A DNA stretch of 64,000 nucleotides from Amblyomma americanum (taxonomy: Eukaryota; Arthropoda; Arachnida; Ixodida; Ixodidae). The first letter of the stretch is position 1; every line of letters begins with the position of its first letter. Location: positions 119,240,744 through 119,304,743 of the forward strand of contig NC_135497.1 of assembly GCF_052857255.1 (NCBI RefSeq), in the 5' to 3' direction. The position numbers were made by a program, and so were the translations under genes. The notes under the pieces were generated by a model. The model was given only the letters and a program-made list of their open reading frames with translations. It had not been told where the DNA came from and made no database searches. Shown here one piece after another: positions 23,035-35,512 of this stretch.

Positions 23035-26000
23035 ATTTTCTTGATTAGTCGCTATTTGTACGAATGTTCGTACAAAACGAATAGTCACGCAAAACAGTGA
23101 AGCGCTAGCGGCGGCGCTGTAACTGTTGTAGTTAAACCTGCAGGTGTCGAAAGACGCAACACTGATCTCCGTTAGGGAACACGCAACGCGAAGTGAGCAC
23201 GTTAACGCTATGGCCACCATGTCATAAACACAGGAAAATCGCCTTTTGCTACTACTCACGACAGCGAGAAAAACCAACGTCACATCTCAGTGTCCTTGAA
23301 AATTTTACTGGCATTGTTTATTAAGCATTTGGGACGGTAATTAGTGACTGACTCACGAGGCCCAGTTTTATGAATCGGAACAGGTAGCCTTCAGTTAGCT
23401 ACCCATTTCATGGGGGGGGGGTTGTGTTCTATAACATACAAGGTTGGGCATAAAGGTAGGGTTTGCTAAATCTAGCTGAACCCTGCCACGTCGCCTAACA
23501 TTGAAGGCCATATATATGAGCATTATGAACGCTGGCACGCCAGTGGACCGCGTCCCGGCGCTGACCGCATCCTTCCCGCACAGATTGATCGCGACGGCAT
23601 GTTATGAGAGGTCGGGGTGGGCACTCTTTTTGACACAGTCGTTGGAGAAAACTACGGTGTGCCTATTCCAGCTCCGTGCCACTATTCGAAAACTTGAGAA
23701 CGTTTTCGAATCGTTTTGAATAATTTTGCAGAAGCACTATTTGGTTCGTTCAGTGAATAGAGTTGGAGGTTATTCGATTCGGTATTCCTAAATTTCGAAT
23801 AATCGCACATCCCTACGTAATTCTCGCGCTCCTGCGGCCTCGGCTGAATGTAAGGCTGAATACGTCGGGCTGTCACATAAAATGGGGAACGACCGGATGA
23901 AGGCGTGCATTCAAAGGTCTGCTGAAAGTTCGATCTCCAGAGTGATAATGTCTTGCGTCCTGTAATTCTTCTGTACACGACAATCTAGTAGCACTTGGCG
24001 CCTCTTTCAGAAAATATGATCAAGTATAGTTTATTCAAACAGGCAACAAACGATAACTGATTGCTGTGCCACGTGTGTCCCTCTCTGTGGTACGAGCGTC
24101 TCTGACTTGACGCCTGCCGAACTGTACATTCCGAGCTCCGAACAAACGCTGCTTAGACTTGCCCCGATCAGCCTTGTGTCTCTGCAGTGTGTTCCTTCAC
24201 CATGGCATGATGCAACGACTAGCCAGAGGGTGCCGCTCTTGCACATCCGTTTTAAATGTCTCGTGTTTTTGAGAATGGATGGAAGCATCTCAGCTGTTTA
24301 AAGAACAGCATTTGAAAGACTCTCTACAAGTGAACCACTTAAAAAAACTAACAGTGAATGAATTTTCGCTTTGGACTCTGTCTGATTGCATAGAGCGACT
24401 TTATTATCCCGACAACTGCTTTTAACAGCGTGTACGATGCGCGACCAATGGCAAATAGGACGCCTTGCCACTTGATTCAGGTCTTCACGTTCTCCTTTCG
24501 TATTGCACTGTGCTATGTAATCTGGCAAGGGTCACATTTTCCTTAATGGAACCATATTTTCCACAAGCGCAACGTCGTTACAAACGACGTTTTCAAAAAC
24601 GTGTAAAAAAAAGAAAATTTAGTTGCACTAACGCTGGTTAGCTGTAGGCAAGGTTGCGCAGGGGACAAGAAGGGCCTGCGCTGATATGAATCTAACAGCC
24701 TCAATGTTTTTTCGCATACCGGTCTTTTGGAGGTCTTTGACGTTTCGCTGCGTTAAATACAGTGCTAAAACTGCGATGATATACATCGGTGCGCAGAAAG
24801 TACTCACATGTGTGACTTCTTTTTCTTCCCGAGTAACGTCAAGCTCGAGCGCCCTCGTTCTTCGTCTTTCTTTCCATTTTGAAATATCCATGAGGAAGGC
24901 TTCACCCGGCCAGGTTTTAGGCTTTTAGCGTGTATGCATAAAAACGTTGTTTGGTTTGGAAATAATGGGACAAGAATGTGAACGACAAGAGTGTGAATTC
25001 TGGCCTCGGTAGTCAGAAAAAAAAGCATTATCAGTTGTCGTTTGATCTATTTTTCTTTTCAGATTTTCTGGCGCATTTTCACACTTCTTTTGAACGTTGG
25101 GAGCGGCTGGCTGTCTTTTCTGCCGCGGAGGCGAAGAAAAATATATGCCCAGACTGCGACAGTATGGGGGGAGATGAAGAGAAAAAACTTTTAATGACCA
25201 AAAAAATAAAGGGTGTTGACTGAGATGGTGGTTGGAGTCCTCAGTCCAGGACCCCAGTGGCCTCGGCCGACGAGCGCGCCAGTTGGATGAGCGCTCATTG
25301 GCAGTGGGAGGAGAAACAGGAGGGAAGGCTTGGTCAGCCAGCGAGTTTTTTTCCAACGGTCTGCCACAAGTGGGAACATGGAATTTAAAGTTGGGGACCT
25401 GGTTGCAGCGAGGTGTCGTTTCCTTTAATTTTCTCGAAGATTTCGTGCTGCGCCTCAAATTGTCGTGCTGGGTTGTGGAAGCTACCGCACGCTGCTTCCT
25501 AAGCACCTAGCACTCCTGCATTAGCCTGTACCCCAGAGAAACAGGGCCCGCCGTGCTTAGCCGCAGCCCCAGTGCTACTTTTGCACCGTCGGTGACCATC
25601 ACGTTGACTGCTATTGCCATTCTCATACGATCACTTCAAAATAGCTGTGCGGCGGAATTTACGCGACAAAAAGCGCGCATTGCGCTCGGCACGGCTTCAA
25701 GTGCTGGAATAACTGATTGCATGCTGCAAAGACTAGCTGGATAGGGCCGCCGTTTGATGTCCTTTAGGTGACATAAGGGACGCAGGCTGTTCCGAAGCAC
25801 GAGCAACGAAGCAATGCAAGATAGTATGTCGCCTAAAGGGCAAAAATATTAGAGGGAAATGAGTGATGGTTCCGGCATTGGTTTTTGCTCATTACCAGCA
25901 GACGAATGCATGTCCTTTGTAAACATATCTGGCAAGCTGGTCACGACACTGACGCACGGTTCTACAAAAAATCGCGTCTATGCATGACCACGGTTTAGTA

Positions 26001-26113
26001 CGGCTCACATTAAAAAAAAATATCAAGCTTGACCGAGCCAGTCTACGCGTGGCGCTGAAGTAGTGGCACTAAAACAATAAGGCCGGCTCATGCCCATGTT
26101 CCTGCGTGTTGCC
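23035..26113. other. Intergenic region between genes 2 and 1
   Basis: Holds the TCGAATA-rich stretch (about 23.69-23.81 kb), a G9 run near 23413, and a possible minus-strand LINE 3' tail at about 25.19-25.43 kb (a frame reading GLRTPTTISVNTLYFF). No gene is supported. Confidence 0.5.
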
Positions 26114-26119
26114 TTTATT
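26114..26119 (-). other. Polyadenylation signal of gene 1
   Basis: AATAAA on the minus strand, 68 bases past the gene 1 stop codon. Confidence 0.7.
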
Positions 26120-26186
26120 CCCTTCAAGTGTGTGCGGGGAATTTGAGGCGCTGTCCCGCGCACCGTCCTGTCCGGACGCGGAGAGT

Positions 26187-26415
26187 TCAGTGGCGCCCCT
26201 GCGCGAACACCATCAGTCCGGCGAGGGCGAGCGCCCAGAAGCTGGCCGCAGCAGACAGCGGTGTAGCAGCAGACCACAGCGGGCGGCAGTCGGTCAGGTA
26301 CTTGTAGAAGGAGTCCTTCACACGGTCGTACACGTACGTCTCGGCGTTCTTGTCAGTGGCACATCCGTTTTTCCTCGTTGCTTCGATGGAACAGTCCTTA
26401 AAGATTCGCAGCTCC
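26187..26415 (-). CDS. Gene 1 exon 9: A4 and GPI-type tail
   Basis: Acceptor gtccag|g, phase 2. FKDCSIEATRKNGC gives C4-x9-C5; YLTDC gives C6; TGA at 26187-26189. Confidence 0.85.
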
Positions 26416-29400
26416 CTGGACGAGCGGCAGCAACATTAATAGCAGTTGTCCAAGTGAAAGACTGATCGTTGCGTACACGCCGCTAGGGCTTGCTGAACGA
26501 ACACAATGACATGCTTATTGTTGAGGGCAAATGTCTCGCTGGCCACACGTAGTTTGATTGCCTACATTGCTTAGCTTAGATACTAACGTGAATGCAGAGG
26601 TACAGCACAGTGCAGTATTGCCCGATATGTTATTGTGTGCTGGCAATGATTCTAAGGCTGCAGTAAACTGATCAGGAATTCAACATAGTAAAAATCTTAG
26701 AAAAATTGCGATATATGCGCTTGCGTAGCCCTCTTTTTACTCTGCGCCTTTAATGTTTACGATTTCTTCCAACTCTGCTTGCTTTCAGTATTTTCTATTC
26801 GCGCGATCCTCCTCCACGCATAAGTGCGAGCGAAGAGACAAGGAAGATGTGAATAAACGCTTGCAGGAAACTTACACGCAAAGGTGCTTCGGCTGAGAGA
26901 TGCCCTTCTTTTTGATCTGGTCGTACGCAGATTGCTGGCAGGTATCCACGGACGTTCGGACGGCTTCGAAATTGCACCTTTCTGGGGGCGTCAGTACCAT
27001 TGGTATGCCTCCGCCAAATGACCGGATTGCTGCAGTTCAAAGGAGACTGCTCGACACGTTTCCGGGAAAACGCAAACGCTCTAAATTGGTTTTATTTGCC
27101 TTACCAGTTAAGTTTCCTGACCCAATGGCATCCATGTTTTGATGAAGATCTGGCAAGACAAGGTTCAGGGCATATTAGGCACCCACGGTGTGGGACCTGA
27201 AGCGCAGATCACTGCACAACCTTAGAAACTTACTTTCCATCCTAGGCTGGTTCGATGAAGCCGCTCCCTGCTCGCAGGACCATTTGTGGTGGCGCAGAAC
27301 CTTGTCCGCGAAATGAGAGACGTGGAACATGACTTCCGAGTCCTCGCGGCATGCCGTCTCAGAAACCGCCTCGTTGACGCAAAGCAGGAATGTGTCGCTT
27401 GCCCTGGGCAAAGAGCTGGAAGGTGAGGCAGTGCCCGCCAAGGAGTCGCGACTGTCACTCACCTGCATATGTTCAGCTTGTTGTTATCCTTATCCTCTAG
27501 GATGGGTTCGACGGTCCTGTTCAGCAGGCGGACGCACTGGTTGAGCTTGAGCACCAACGAACGCTCTTCGCACTTCTTCTCGCTCGCTGGAAGGAAATGA
27601 AAGCGGGGAGGATGAACAGCTGCTTCCTCCTGGGGGAGGCAGGCGTAGCGGTCACGCGAGATCATCTCACTCTGAATGTTTTTGCAAGCCCAGCGGTGCT
27701 CGTAGAGTACATGGACGATGAAATGCGTCGTCTGGTCCAGTACCTCCTCGTCCGAGTTGCAGTCCGTGTGGGCGAGAGCAATGTTCACGCACGACTTGAA
27801 GTTCTCGGTTTGCCTTTGAAATATAAAGATTCCATTCTTAGCTTTCTTCCATTCGCTTAAACAAACTTTCGAGTGAATAATGAATCGCTTACGAGCAAAT
27901 GAGCTTCTGGTTGGCTTTTTTGTTGTCCAGCAAGGGCTCCAAGTTGCCCTTCATAGACTTGAGGCAATCAACCATGCGACGCATCAGTTTTCGTTCGCTG
28001 CACTTCTTGCTCACCAAGGGGACTGCGCGGAGTTACGAGAGCGCCCGTACAGCCGTTATAGCTTGCATATGACCTACACTGCTGACAGCTATAATTCGCC
28101 ACTGACCGCTCTAAAAATAGCCCTCGACTCTTTCGCAACGAGGAAGCACATACCTTTAGTCACAGCTGACGTTACTGTCGGCGGCGACGTGCTCTTGCTG
28201 ATAATAGCTGCTGCATTCTGGGTAGGAGGCTGGGATGTCAGGTTTGCCGTCAAAAAGGACACTGAGGGAGGAAAAGAAGATAGTTTAGCATGCGTTGTTG
28301 CTGCTTAAAAACTGCTGACATACGTTCAGTGCAGTTGAGTCGATTTTTGACGATGATACTAGTTGCCTTAGCCATCTCCCTTTGCGAGGCCGGATCGTTC
28401 TCGCAGGACAGGAACAGTTGGAAGTCCTCAATGCAGGACAAGTAGATCTTCAGTAGCCTGAAAAATGCACAGCACCATTTTTCTGTTTGAACAGGTATTC
28501 AGGCAATATAGGCTCAGTGATAGACTGTATATGGATGAACAGCAGTCTCAGCTTAACCGAAATGAACATCGAATACTTCTGACGTACCAGTGTACTGAGT
28601 TGGGCCAGTTGATTCAACATACCCAGACTAAAAACAGAGCAACAGACAGACGCTGGCCACAGAACACAAGCACTAACTGCAAGTATACAGAGCGTGTTGT
28701 GCGGTCATCGCCTGTCTCTTACGCTGAGGTCAGCGTATGCAGCTGCTCTGAATTAGATAAGCATGATCGCGCACGTTTCTTCCAACGTGCACGAAGCTGT
28801 AAGTGTAGCAAGCTGACGGCCAAGCTTGCTTGCGGAATACTTCGCTCACTTGTGAGCACAAATCGTCTCAGCGCACGGTGTATTTTTGAGAAATTCTGAA
28901 TTCTGCCAGCATGAGCCCTCTCCGCTTGCTGTCACTGGCCCTAATCGCTTCTACATTCCTTTCTCCATTAATGATGACACTACATACATCCTGTGGAACC
29001 TCTGACCTGTACAAACACAAGTGAGGGATAAACATTGGGGGTTACAGCGCTGCCTTAAAATGTGCAGCACGTCTACACTGATGGTTGGAAAAAGTGTGCT
29101 TACTTGCAGGAATCGTCGTTTTTCTTCTCAGACAAATACTTTTCCAAAGGCTTCAGCCCGTTCTCGCAGTTATTGATGCCTTCCCGGAATTTGTTCTTGT
29201 CGCAGTCATTCGCGCCCGGCTTATCTGTGTGTTCACTTCCTGCTGAAGTAAAGAAAAAAATAAATGCGAAGAAAACAAGCAGTTAACTATTACTACGTAC
29301 TGCTTAACTGCTGCTCTCCTATACTATACGCACCTTGACTTCTGCAATGTCCTAAGGCTATAAGCCTCAACGTTTTAACATACAACAGCGCGGGCCAGTC

Positions 29401-30506
29401 ATGTTAAGATGCCAGTCAGCACACACTGTTGTTACGTGCAAGATGCTCTGAGCATTTGGCCCCTGATTTGCCGGCGAACTTCATTGGGAGCTTAAAGTAT
29501 TGCTCATAGCGGTAAATTTTTGGACGTTTTCACCAGAATTTTTCTGTGTGCTTTCATTTCCACTAAGCTATCCAAGTTTTCCATGGCTCTCGCGCAAGTA
29601 GAAACACGCCTGGCAGGCTAGGGACGCTTTATGAGCATGCAGCTATTAAACAGACTAACGTACCAAGTATATTGTGCAATCGTCGATGACGCAGCTGGTG
29701 GGCACTGCGTATTTTCGCGCGTATTACTAGCGTCGTAAGGCTACTCAATCCTGATGAAATGCCACAATAGGGTGTATCCAGAACGCACGCAGCGCAGACT
29801 TTTTACGTTTGTGGCCTAACGCGCAATGTGACCCCTATATGAGCAAAAAATGTTCGCAGTGTGGTGCCTGGCTATCACTCAACGAAAACAAATTAGCGCC
29901 TATTTTCTTCTGCTTCAAATTCAAATTCAAAATAGATTAAGGGCCTCTAAAACATACAGGACAGTGTGACGCTACCAACTTGCGCGTGGCGTCATCTGTT
30001 CGCATTCGGCGCCGTTAATGAAACAAGCACCACGCTTTCAAGACTGAGTGAAACCCTATGGATGCCGAAAACGTGATGTTTAGGTGGGGCGACCGACAGC
30101 GACCCAGTGTACTTTGTCCGAACTGCCACAGAGATGTATTCAAGCTGCCTTGCCCGTGCAAGGGCTGTGAATCGCTGGGGCGCTCTTTCCCTTTCGTTAC
30201 GCCTAACCCGCTAAGAGCGTTTCTGGCACGCGAAAACCCCACATAAAACGCGCGCGGCCGTGCCGCCGAACTTGCACCATCATGGGTGCCCGTTTCTTGC
30301 GTCCGTGACGGTTCTAGTACGACGGCGACAAGCTTTAGCTTATCGTTACTTGAACGTAACTCACGAAGTGAAACTCCTTCGGCCGCCGTCTTGGTCTTGT
30401 CGTCGACTCCAAGTGCGTCGAGCCGCTTGACTTCTTCGAAAAGGGAGCGGGTAGCGTTGCTCGCGGCGACCGCTATGGCTAGCAGGAGAGCGTAGAGGGG
30501 CCGCAT
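26187..30506 (-). CDS. Gene 1: four-module six-cysteine secreted protein, probably GPI-anchored
   Basis: Nine minus-strand exons: 30365-30506, 29104-29242, 28324-28457, 27893-28022, 27671-27813, 27463-27586, 27234-27415, 26876-26981, 26187-26415. They sum to 1,329 bases, exactly 442 codons plus stop, with phases alternating 1,1/2 as expected. Residues 1-15 are a signal peptide (MRPLYALLLAIAVAA), followed by an N-A-T sequon and a charged helix-like stretch. Four B-A modules follow (about residues 48-138, 139-229, 230-331, 332-405), each with C1-x11-C2 and C4-x9-C5; modules 2 and 3 keep W-x-C at C6. The C-terminus after the last cysteine is a small-residue segment (SAATPLSAAAS) and a hydrophobic tail (FWALALAGLMVF) with no long cytoplasmic part, the standard form of a GPI signal. 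Predicted extracellular and membrane-tethered. Divergent neighbour of the giant gene. Function unknown; best structural guess is a helical disulfide domain like tick microplusin. Confidence 0.85.
26876..26981 (-). CDS. Gene 1 exon 8: B4
   Basis: Acceptor cccccag|aa, donor gt|gtaagt, phase 1 to 2. CNFEAVRTSVDTC keeps C1-x11-C2; C3 is in KHLC. Shortest B exon of the gene. Confidence 0.82.
27234..27415 (-). CDS. Gene 1 exon 7: A3
   Basis: Acceptor cttccag|c, donor a|gtaagt, phase 2 to 1. LLCVNEAVSETAC and HHKWSC give C4-C6; a 14-residue linker follows C6. Confidence 0.85.
27463..27586 (-). CDS. Gene 1 exon 6: B3
   Basis: Acceptor cttccag|cg, donor ag|gtgagt. CEERSLVLKLNQC and NICR; an N-R-T sequon follows C2. 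Confidence 0.87.
27671..27813 (-). CDS. Gene 1 exon 5: A2
   Basis: Acceptor ttcaaag|g, donor a|gtgaga. FKSCVNIALAHTDC and HRWAC, closely matching the A exons of the giant gene. Confidence 0.87.
27893..28022 (-). CDS. Gene 1 exon 4: B2
   Basis: Acceptor gcgcag|tc, donor tc|gtaagc. CSERKLMRRMVDC and LICS. Confidence 0.82.
28324..28457 (-). CDS. Gene 1 exon 3: A1
   Basis: Acceptor tttttcag|g, donor c|gtatgt. YLSCIEDFQLFLSC; C6 in RLNC, with no Trp before it. Confidence 0.82.
29104..29242 (-). CDS. Gene 1 exon 2: B1
   Basis: Acceptor acttcag|ca (cagcag|ga three bases later is an in-frame alternative), donor aa|gtaagc. CDKNKFREGINNC and DDSCK. Confidence 0.83.
30365..30506 (-). CDS. Gene 1 exon 1: signal peptide
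   Basis: ATG at 30504-30506, strong donor c|gtgagt, exit phase 1. Leader as described for the gene; the remaining 30 residues are charged and Cys-free. Confidence 0.83.
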
Positions 30507-30905
30507 GGCTGGCGCTGCCGGGCTCGTTCACTTCGAACCAACGGCCTGGTCCCGGTGATGACACGCACCGCAGATGCTGCAGCCTGAGCGCACAAGGAGA
30601 AATCCACAGGTTACGGACCCTTCGGCTTAGGCCTACAGGAAAGCAGCGGTATAAACGGAGTCGTAAATTCAGTTCTCCACGCTCACTCTGTACTGCGTAC
30701 CGAAGCCAGGTACTGCGCCGAGAACCACGAACAGGAAGGTAAAGAACCACGGTTAATACAGGCACCCGCTGGCGATCTTAGTCTGTTCAGGGAGCAGGAA
30801 GAGCGCAGCGAGCGTCCAGCGAGCGAGCAGGCTCCAAGACTAACGAGCCGATGGGCCTACAAAACAATCTCTCCGCACACCTCGGCGAGGGAGACGGGTA
30901 CTCAC

Positions 30906-31105
30906 CTCACCCGCACGCAGGAGTCTCCAGAAGTCGTGGCCTGGCGGATCGAGCGGAACCAGCGGTCGACCGGTGGCCTCGAGCGTTCCAAGAGCGTGCG
31001 CACCAGATCGAGCCGCGCGACCACTGCGGCTTCCTCTTCGTCCTCGACACGCGAACTGCCAGCAAAGCGTCTCGGGCCGCGCGCATCATCATCTTCTTCT
31101 TCACC
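30906..31105 (-). other. Possible upstream exon of gene 1
   Basis: An open minus-strand frame with charged, low-complexity content (EEDDDARG, EDEEEA, RSIRQATTSGDSC) ends in the consensus donor ag|gtgagt. It has no cysteine pattern and no clear acceptor, so it may be a 5' UTR exon in a GC-rich promoter region. Confidence 0.3.
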
Positions 31106-31339
31106 ACAGGTTAATGGCACATACCCACGAGGGGGGATTGGCCAAGGTGTAGTAGAATAAACAAAGAAGTTTCCATGGAAGATGACGACAAAAGTGTAGC
31201 ACCAATCGTGAATTTTGAAAAATCAGTGAATAAAAACAACAGAACAATATTGACAGACAGCATTTTGGTGAAAAGAGAAGAGCTCGTAGAACTTTAAAAA
31301 AATTAGCACATCAACCTACCAGTTGCAATTATGTAATCG

Positions 31340-32285
31340 TGGAGAAACCCACAAATAGAACTCAATGCAAATCCCTTGGCGTTCGCACCAAACGAGAATA
31401 ATACTGGCAAAGATAAAGGGAGCCCTAACCTGGAGAGAGGGACCTCCAGGTAAATATTTCTCTGAAGTGCGAACCTTGGGCAGTAGAGGAGAAAATGGTC
31501 TAAAGATTAAACTTTCCCAAATGCGTCACATAGGTTCGTCGGTGTCAACGCACACCTGCATAGATATAAATTCAAACTTGGAATCCTGCACCGCAACCGC
31601 GTCATTGTTACCTCACACAGTCTGGATTTACACGAACGGACATTCCAATTATATGCTAAGTGCTGATAGTCAGTGGTATTTAGTAAGGGATCTCGTAACC
31701 TGGCTGATATATGTAGGAACCGCTGAAACCTGGAAATCGCCAGCAGGCTGAAATTCGGGACGGGATGTGTCACTGACCCGTCAAGAGCCGACCTTGCTAA
31801 GTAATCAGCCACCTCATTTGAATGAATACCAGCATGGCCAGGGACCCAGACAATACGGACCACCTTCAAAGTGCTTGGGACAATAAATCGCAGGATGCGG
31901 CGCAAAAAATCTTCTTGTGAAGTGTCAAGGGAGACTAACACCGACAAACAATCAGCGAGAATAATAACATGAGACACATAGCATGGAATTTTGTGAAGGG
32001 CCATTCCAAGAGTAAAAAATTCCGCAAAGAATATAGGAATATAATCTGGGATGCGGACAGAATAGCTCCATGCCAAATCCTGCGAAAAGATGCCAACTGC
32101 AGCTTTTTGGCAGTTGAAATTTTTTTTTCGCGCGTAACTTCGTCTTCCTTCACTTCGGCTTCGTTTTTTTGCGTGTTTGCTTTGTCGCAGCCACTGCGTG
32201 GTTGATCGACTGCTAATCTTTGAAAGCCTCCACGTACCTCCTGCTGGAGTACAATTATAAATTTGAATCATATTGAGCACTTCTT
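31340..32285 (-). pseudogene. LINE RNase H and C-terminal knuckle remnant
   Basis: The minus strand keeps an open frame (32280-31507) with FFAEFFTLGMAL and VVRIVWVPGHAGIHSNEVAD, the end of an RNase H domain (P-G-H-x-G core), then EVTMTRLRCRI and, in the next frame, DHFLLYCPRF. The N-terminal part and the 5' end are missing. Typical tick LINE of the RNase H-bearing type. Confidence 0.75.
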
Positions 32286-33453
32286 ATTTGATAGTGCCGA
32301 TGAGCACACATGAAGAATTAGACAAAACGCAATATCAGAAACTTCTATTCGTGTTCAGAGCAGAGCCTCGAAAATGCTGCGGAATTGCTGTAGCTTTAGC
32401 GGCATCGCGTTCTACTAGTGGGGAATGCCAAAGCGCAGTTTCATTGCAAGGTGTCTCGGTTCATGTTGGTACTCACGCAATTGTCACGAGTTCATGCGCT
32501 TATCGAGCGCGGAGTAAACGAAACTCGGGTCGTCTGCAAGTGAAACGCCCTGTATCGTAACGAATCAGTGCTGATATCCCCCAGGAGTTTCCTCATAGCG
32601 ATCCGGCTAATCGTACCGTAAACAAAGAAATCGGCATGTGTAGGCTTTCCTTGCTTTTGAAATGATGCCTGCCGCTATCTCTGGACCCTGCACAACCGCT
32701 GTTCACATCCTTGATACAAACACAAATGGCAAACGTATTAGTACTGTCGTGACCTTGAGCTTTATTGTAGCCTAGGCCGTCGTTCTTGTACTGAAATCAT
32801 GGGGCCAGTGATTACGTGCTTCTTTGAAAGATAGTATATACAGTCAGATGTTCGGCCCAAGAGTAGGATACAGGCAGAAGGCAGAAAGATGTGTTAGGGG
32901 TGTTTTGTTGGGGGGAGACAGGGTATTTTAACCTCCACCAGCACCCAAAGTGCGCGCCTTTGTGCGCCTAGCTTCAGAAACCGGGCCTCTCGGAGCATAA
33001 ATTCCTGCCTCGGACTGGCTGCGGATCTTTGGTCAAAATGTTTCTTTCTATTACTAGTATGTGTGGCCTCAAGTGAGTGTTGACGCTTTGGAGGAGGGCC
33101 TCGCCTCACAAACCTCCGGCATTCGCACCGCCTGGACTCCTCCTCTGGAATTGTAAGCACCCACTGATATCACCGTTGGCCTGCCGCACATCGAACTCGT
33201 AAGCCACGGAAGTGCGTGGCCTGCAGCAAAGACTACTGTTTTTTTTTGTCGCACTCTGCGTGCCCGTGCAAAATTATTCAAATCCAAGGTTCGCCGGAAT
33301 CCCGTCTGGCGAGGCAAATTCATAGCTATTGGCAATCGCCAAAAAAAATATATGTTCCACCTTTGAAGCGAATACCCTATAAAAAGTCGGAAGAAAGTCA
33401 GTGGTACACTCTTTCAGAGAGAGTGACATATCCTTCGCGCCAACTTACCTGCA
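32286..33453. other. No gene recognised
   Basis: No conserved motif seen on either strand. Confidence 0.5.
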
Positions 33454-33694
33454 GCCGCTGCGGCGACTCAGTGGTTATAGTGCTCTGCTGCTGACCCGAA
33501 AGACGCGAGTTCGATCCCGGCCGCGGCTGTCGCATTTCGATGGAGGCGAAATGCTAGAGGCCCATGTGCTGTGCGATGTCAGTGCACGTTAAAGAACCCC
33601 AGGTGGTCGAAATTCCCGGAGCCCTTCACTCCGGCGTCCCTCATAGCCTGAGTCGCTTTGGGACGTTAAACCCCATAAAGCAAACTAAATCAAG
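33454..33694 (+). mobile_element. tRNA-derived SINE, near full length
   Basis: Starts gccgctgcggcgactcagtgg (box A), box B gttcgatccc, body atttcgatggaggcgaaatgc, tail cataaagcaaactaaatcaa. Same family as the elements at 20.98 and 34.59 kb. Confidence 0.85.
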
Positions 33695-34494
33695 TTACAT
33701 GCAACACGTTGCGGCTACGAAGCACGACCAGTCTTGCGCGAACCGTACCCGGTCAAGATTTCTTTTGGCATGTTCCACAACAAAAGTTTCCGTTTTTCTG
33801 AGCGTGCGGTTCATGGCACGTGGTCTTTGACGAAGAGGACGAAGCGAAGCAAGGCGCGCCTTTTTGCAGAGTTTTTGTTCGAAATTTTTTACCGTGTTCT
33901 CTCTGTGTGTGAGCCGTTTTTGTATTCCAAATGATTCAGTTATAGCCTCATTTTTATTTTCTTTTGCCGCCGTTTTATGCCGTACGCTGTTACGCAGAAC
34001 ACAGGGAAAGCGATTTTGGCCGCAGCTAGGCGGCGGCGTGCGTAGAAGAGGAAGAAACGCATTCCGGAAGCATAGCGCGTGGCTTCTAGAACCACGTCGC
34101 CTTAAGCCAGCTGCTGACGGCCGCCGTATGCTGAGGGCTACCAGGAGAGGCGAAGTCAACCCTAGATGAGACAATGTAAGTACACCTGACGTCGAGCACT
34201 GCGAAAGGACACCGCTCTAAGCATGTGAGCGCGTTCGTGCTTTCTCCTCCGGCAGGTTGGCGGGCGAGTCAAGGTGGCGAGCCTACTTGAGCATCCTGTT
34301 ACAAGCCGTATCGTTGGTTCTGCTCGTCTTTGCTTGTTTCTTTCCTGTCAGGGTATTCTCAGGTGCGTGGCTTTTTATTCATGCGTTTCTTTCGATGAGA
34401 GAATAGTTTACTCTTGTTTCAGTGCGCGCTGCAGGGTCTGCAGGCATTCTTCGTGGCATTTGAGTTGCTGCGGCTACATACCGCGAGCTGTGTG

Positions 34495-34584
34495 ATGATG
34501 CAGCGTTCTTACAAAGCAATTGCAGGGCACAAACTTGCTCGGTACATTATCTTACTCCTCAGCGCTGCAATCGTGATCGATGGC
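34495..34584 (+). CDS. Candidate signal-peptide exon of the giant gene
   Basis: Two adjacent ATGs (34495, 34498) open a frame with a hydrophobic leader (LARYIILLLSAAIVIDG). It lies about 1 kb before the first clear module exon, on the right strand. However, no strong phase-1 donor follows before the SINE at 34590; a weak t|gtttat is the only phase-1 option. It may be a coincidental leader. Confidence 0.3.
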
Positions 34585-34589
34585 TGTTT

Positions 34590-34821
34590 ATGGTTTCATG
34601 TGTGTTTAACGTCCCAAAGCGACTCAGGCTATGAGGGACGCCGTAGTGAAGGGCTCCGGAAATTTCAACCACCTGGGGTTCTTCAACGTGCAATGACATC
34701 GCACAGTACACGGGCCTCTAGAATTTCGCCTCCATCGAAATTCGACCGCCGCGGCCGGTATCGAACCCGCGTCTTTCGGGTCAGCAGCCGAGCGCCATAA
34801 CCACTGAGCCACCGCGGCGGC
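34590..34821 (-). mobile_element. tRNA-derived SINE, near full length, reverse orientation
   Basis: The reverse complement starts gccgccgcggtggctcagtgg, has box B ggttcgataccgg, and ends with gggacgttaaacacacatgaaacc. Closely related to the copy at 33.45 kb but inverted to it. Confidence 0.85.
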
Positions 34822-35453
34822 TTGATAGCTGTTTATATTGAACTGACTCCGTGTATTCACATACCAATCGACTGCGTGCATTTCTTGTAGACGTAATTAT
34901 AATCAGCGTGAACCGTCATTAATGTCTTGTGGCGGTTGTCATTTTTCCTCCCGAAGCTATTGCGCACTTGGCACGCGTAATCAAATTGTAGCTACCTGCG
35001 TTTACTGCAGTCACCTGCTGCTTCAAAATTATTACATGCAGCACAGAGAGGCAGCAGACTAAGGCCCAGTGGCCAGGTGTGTTCTGTCTTTATCATTGCT
35101 TAGCCCTTGTTTGCACTACACATGCAAGAGTGAATCAACTAGCCTGCTGAAAGATACTGCTCTCGTGCAGCGCTGGCCCTGCTGTAGAATCACAACTAAG
35201 CCGAACTACAAGTGAACGTGCCAGGGCAATTGCGCGAGTTATCTTCGCTTGATGCTTCTATAATTTCCAGGGTATCGTTTCTAGACCTTATAGGAAGCTC
35301 ACTGCAAGCACCTAATGTTTTTGCTCGAACTCTTGACTTTAAAACGAGGGCCTACAATAGCACGTTAAAATGCGCTGGTATACTTGTCGCTTTACTTCAT
35401 GCACGCATACCGCAAGCACTGCTAAAACAGGGGTGAGTTGGTTCTGCATCTTT

Positions 35454-35512
35454 GTTACAGCGCACTACTGCACAACACTACTCGGAAGTGTTGAGTAGTA
35501 GCGCGCTGTAAC
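35454..35512. repeat. Inverted repeat with 26-bp arms
   Basis: Arms 35454-35479 (gttacagcgcactactg...) and 35487-35512 pair with three mismatches around a 7-base loop. It lies about 100 bases before the first module exon. Confidence 0.8.

Noticed and set aside
23017..23283. Minus-strand hydrophobic start MTLVFLAVV as another signal-peptide exon
   Set aside because: The leader is too short and the gtgagt after it gives phase 0, unlike the phase 1 of the other first exons.
24925..25506. 193-residue minus-strand frame
   Set aside because: Low-complexity composition, no leader or domain; part resembles a LINE 3' tail.
35272..35432. Frame reading NSTLKCAGILVALLHARIP before a gggtgagt donor, a possible extra B exon
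   Set aside because: Its exit phase fits B, but the only clear acceptor gives the wrong entry phase and C1 and C3 are absent.
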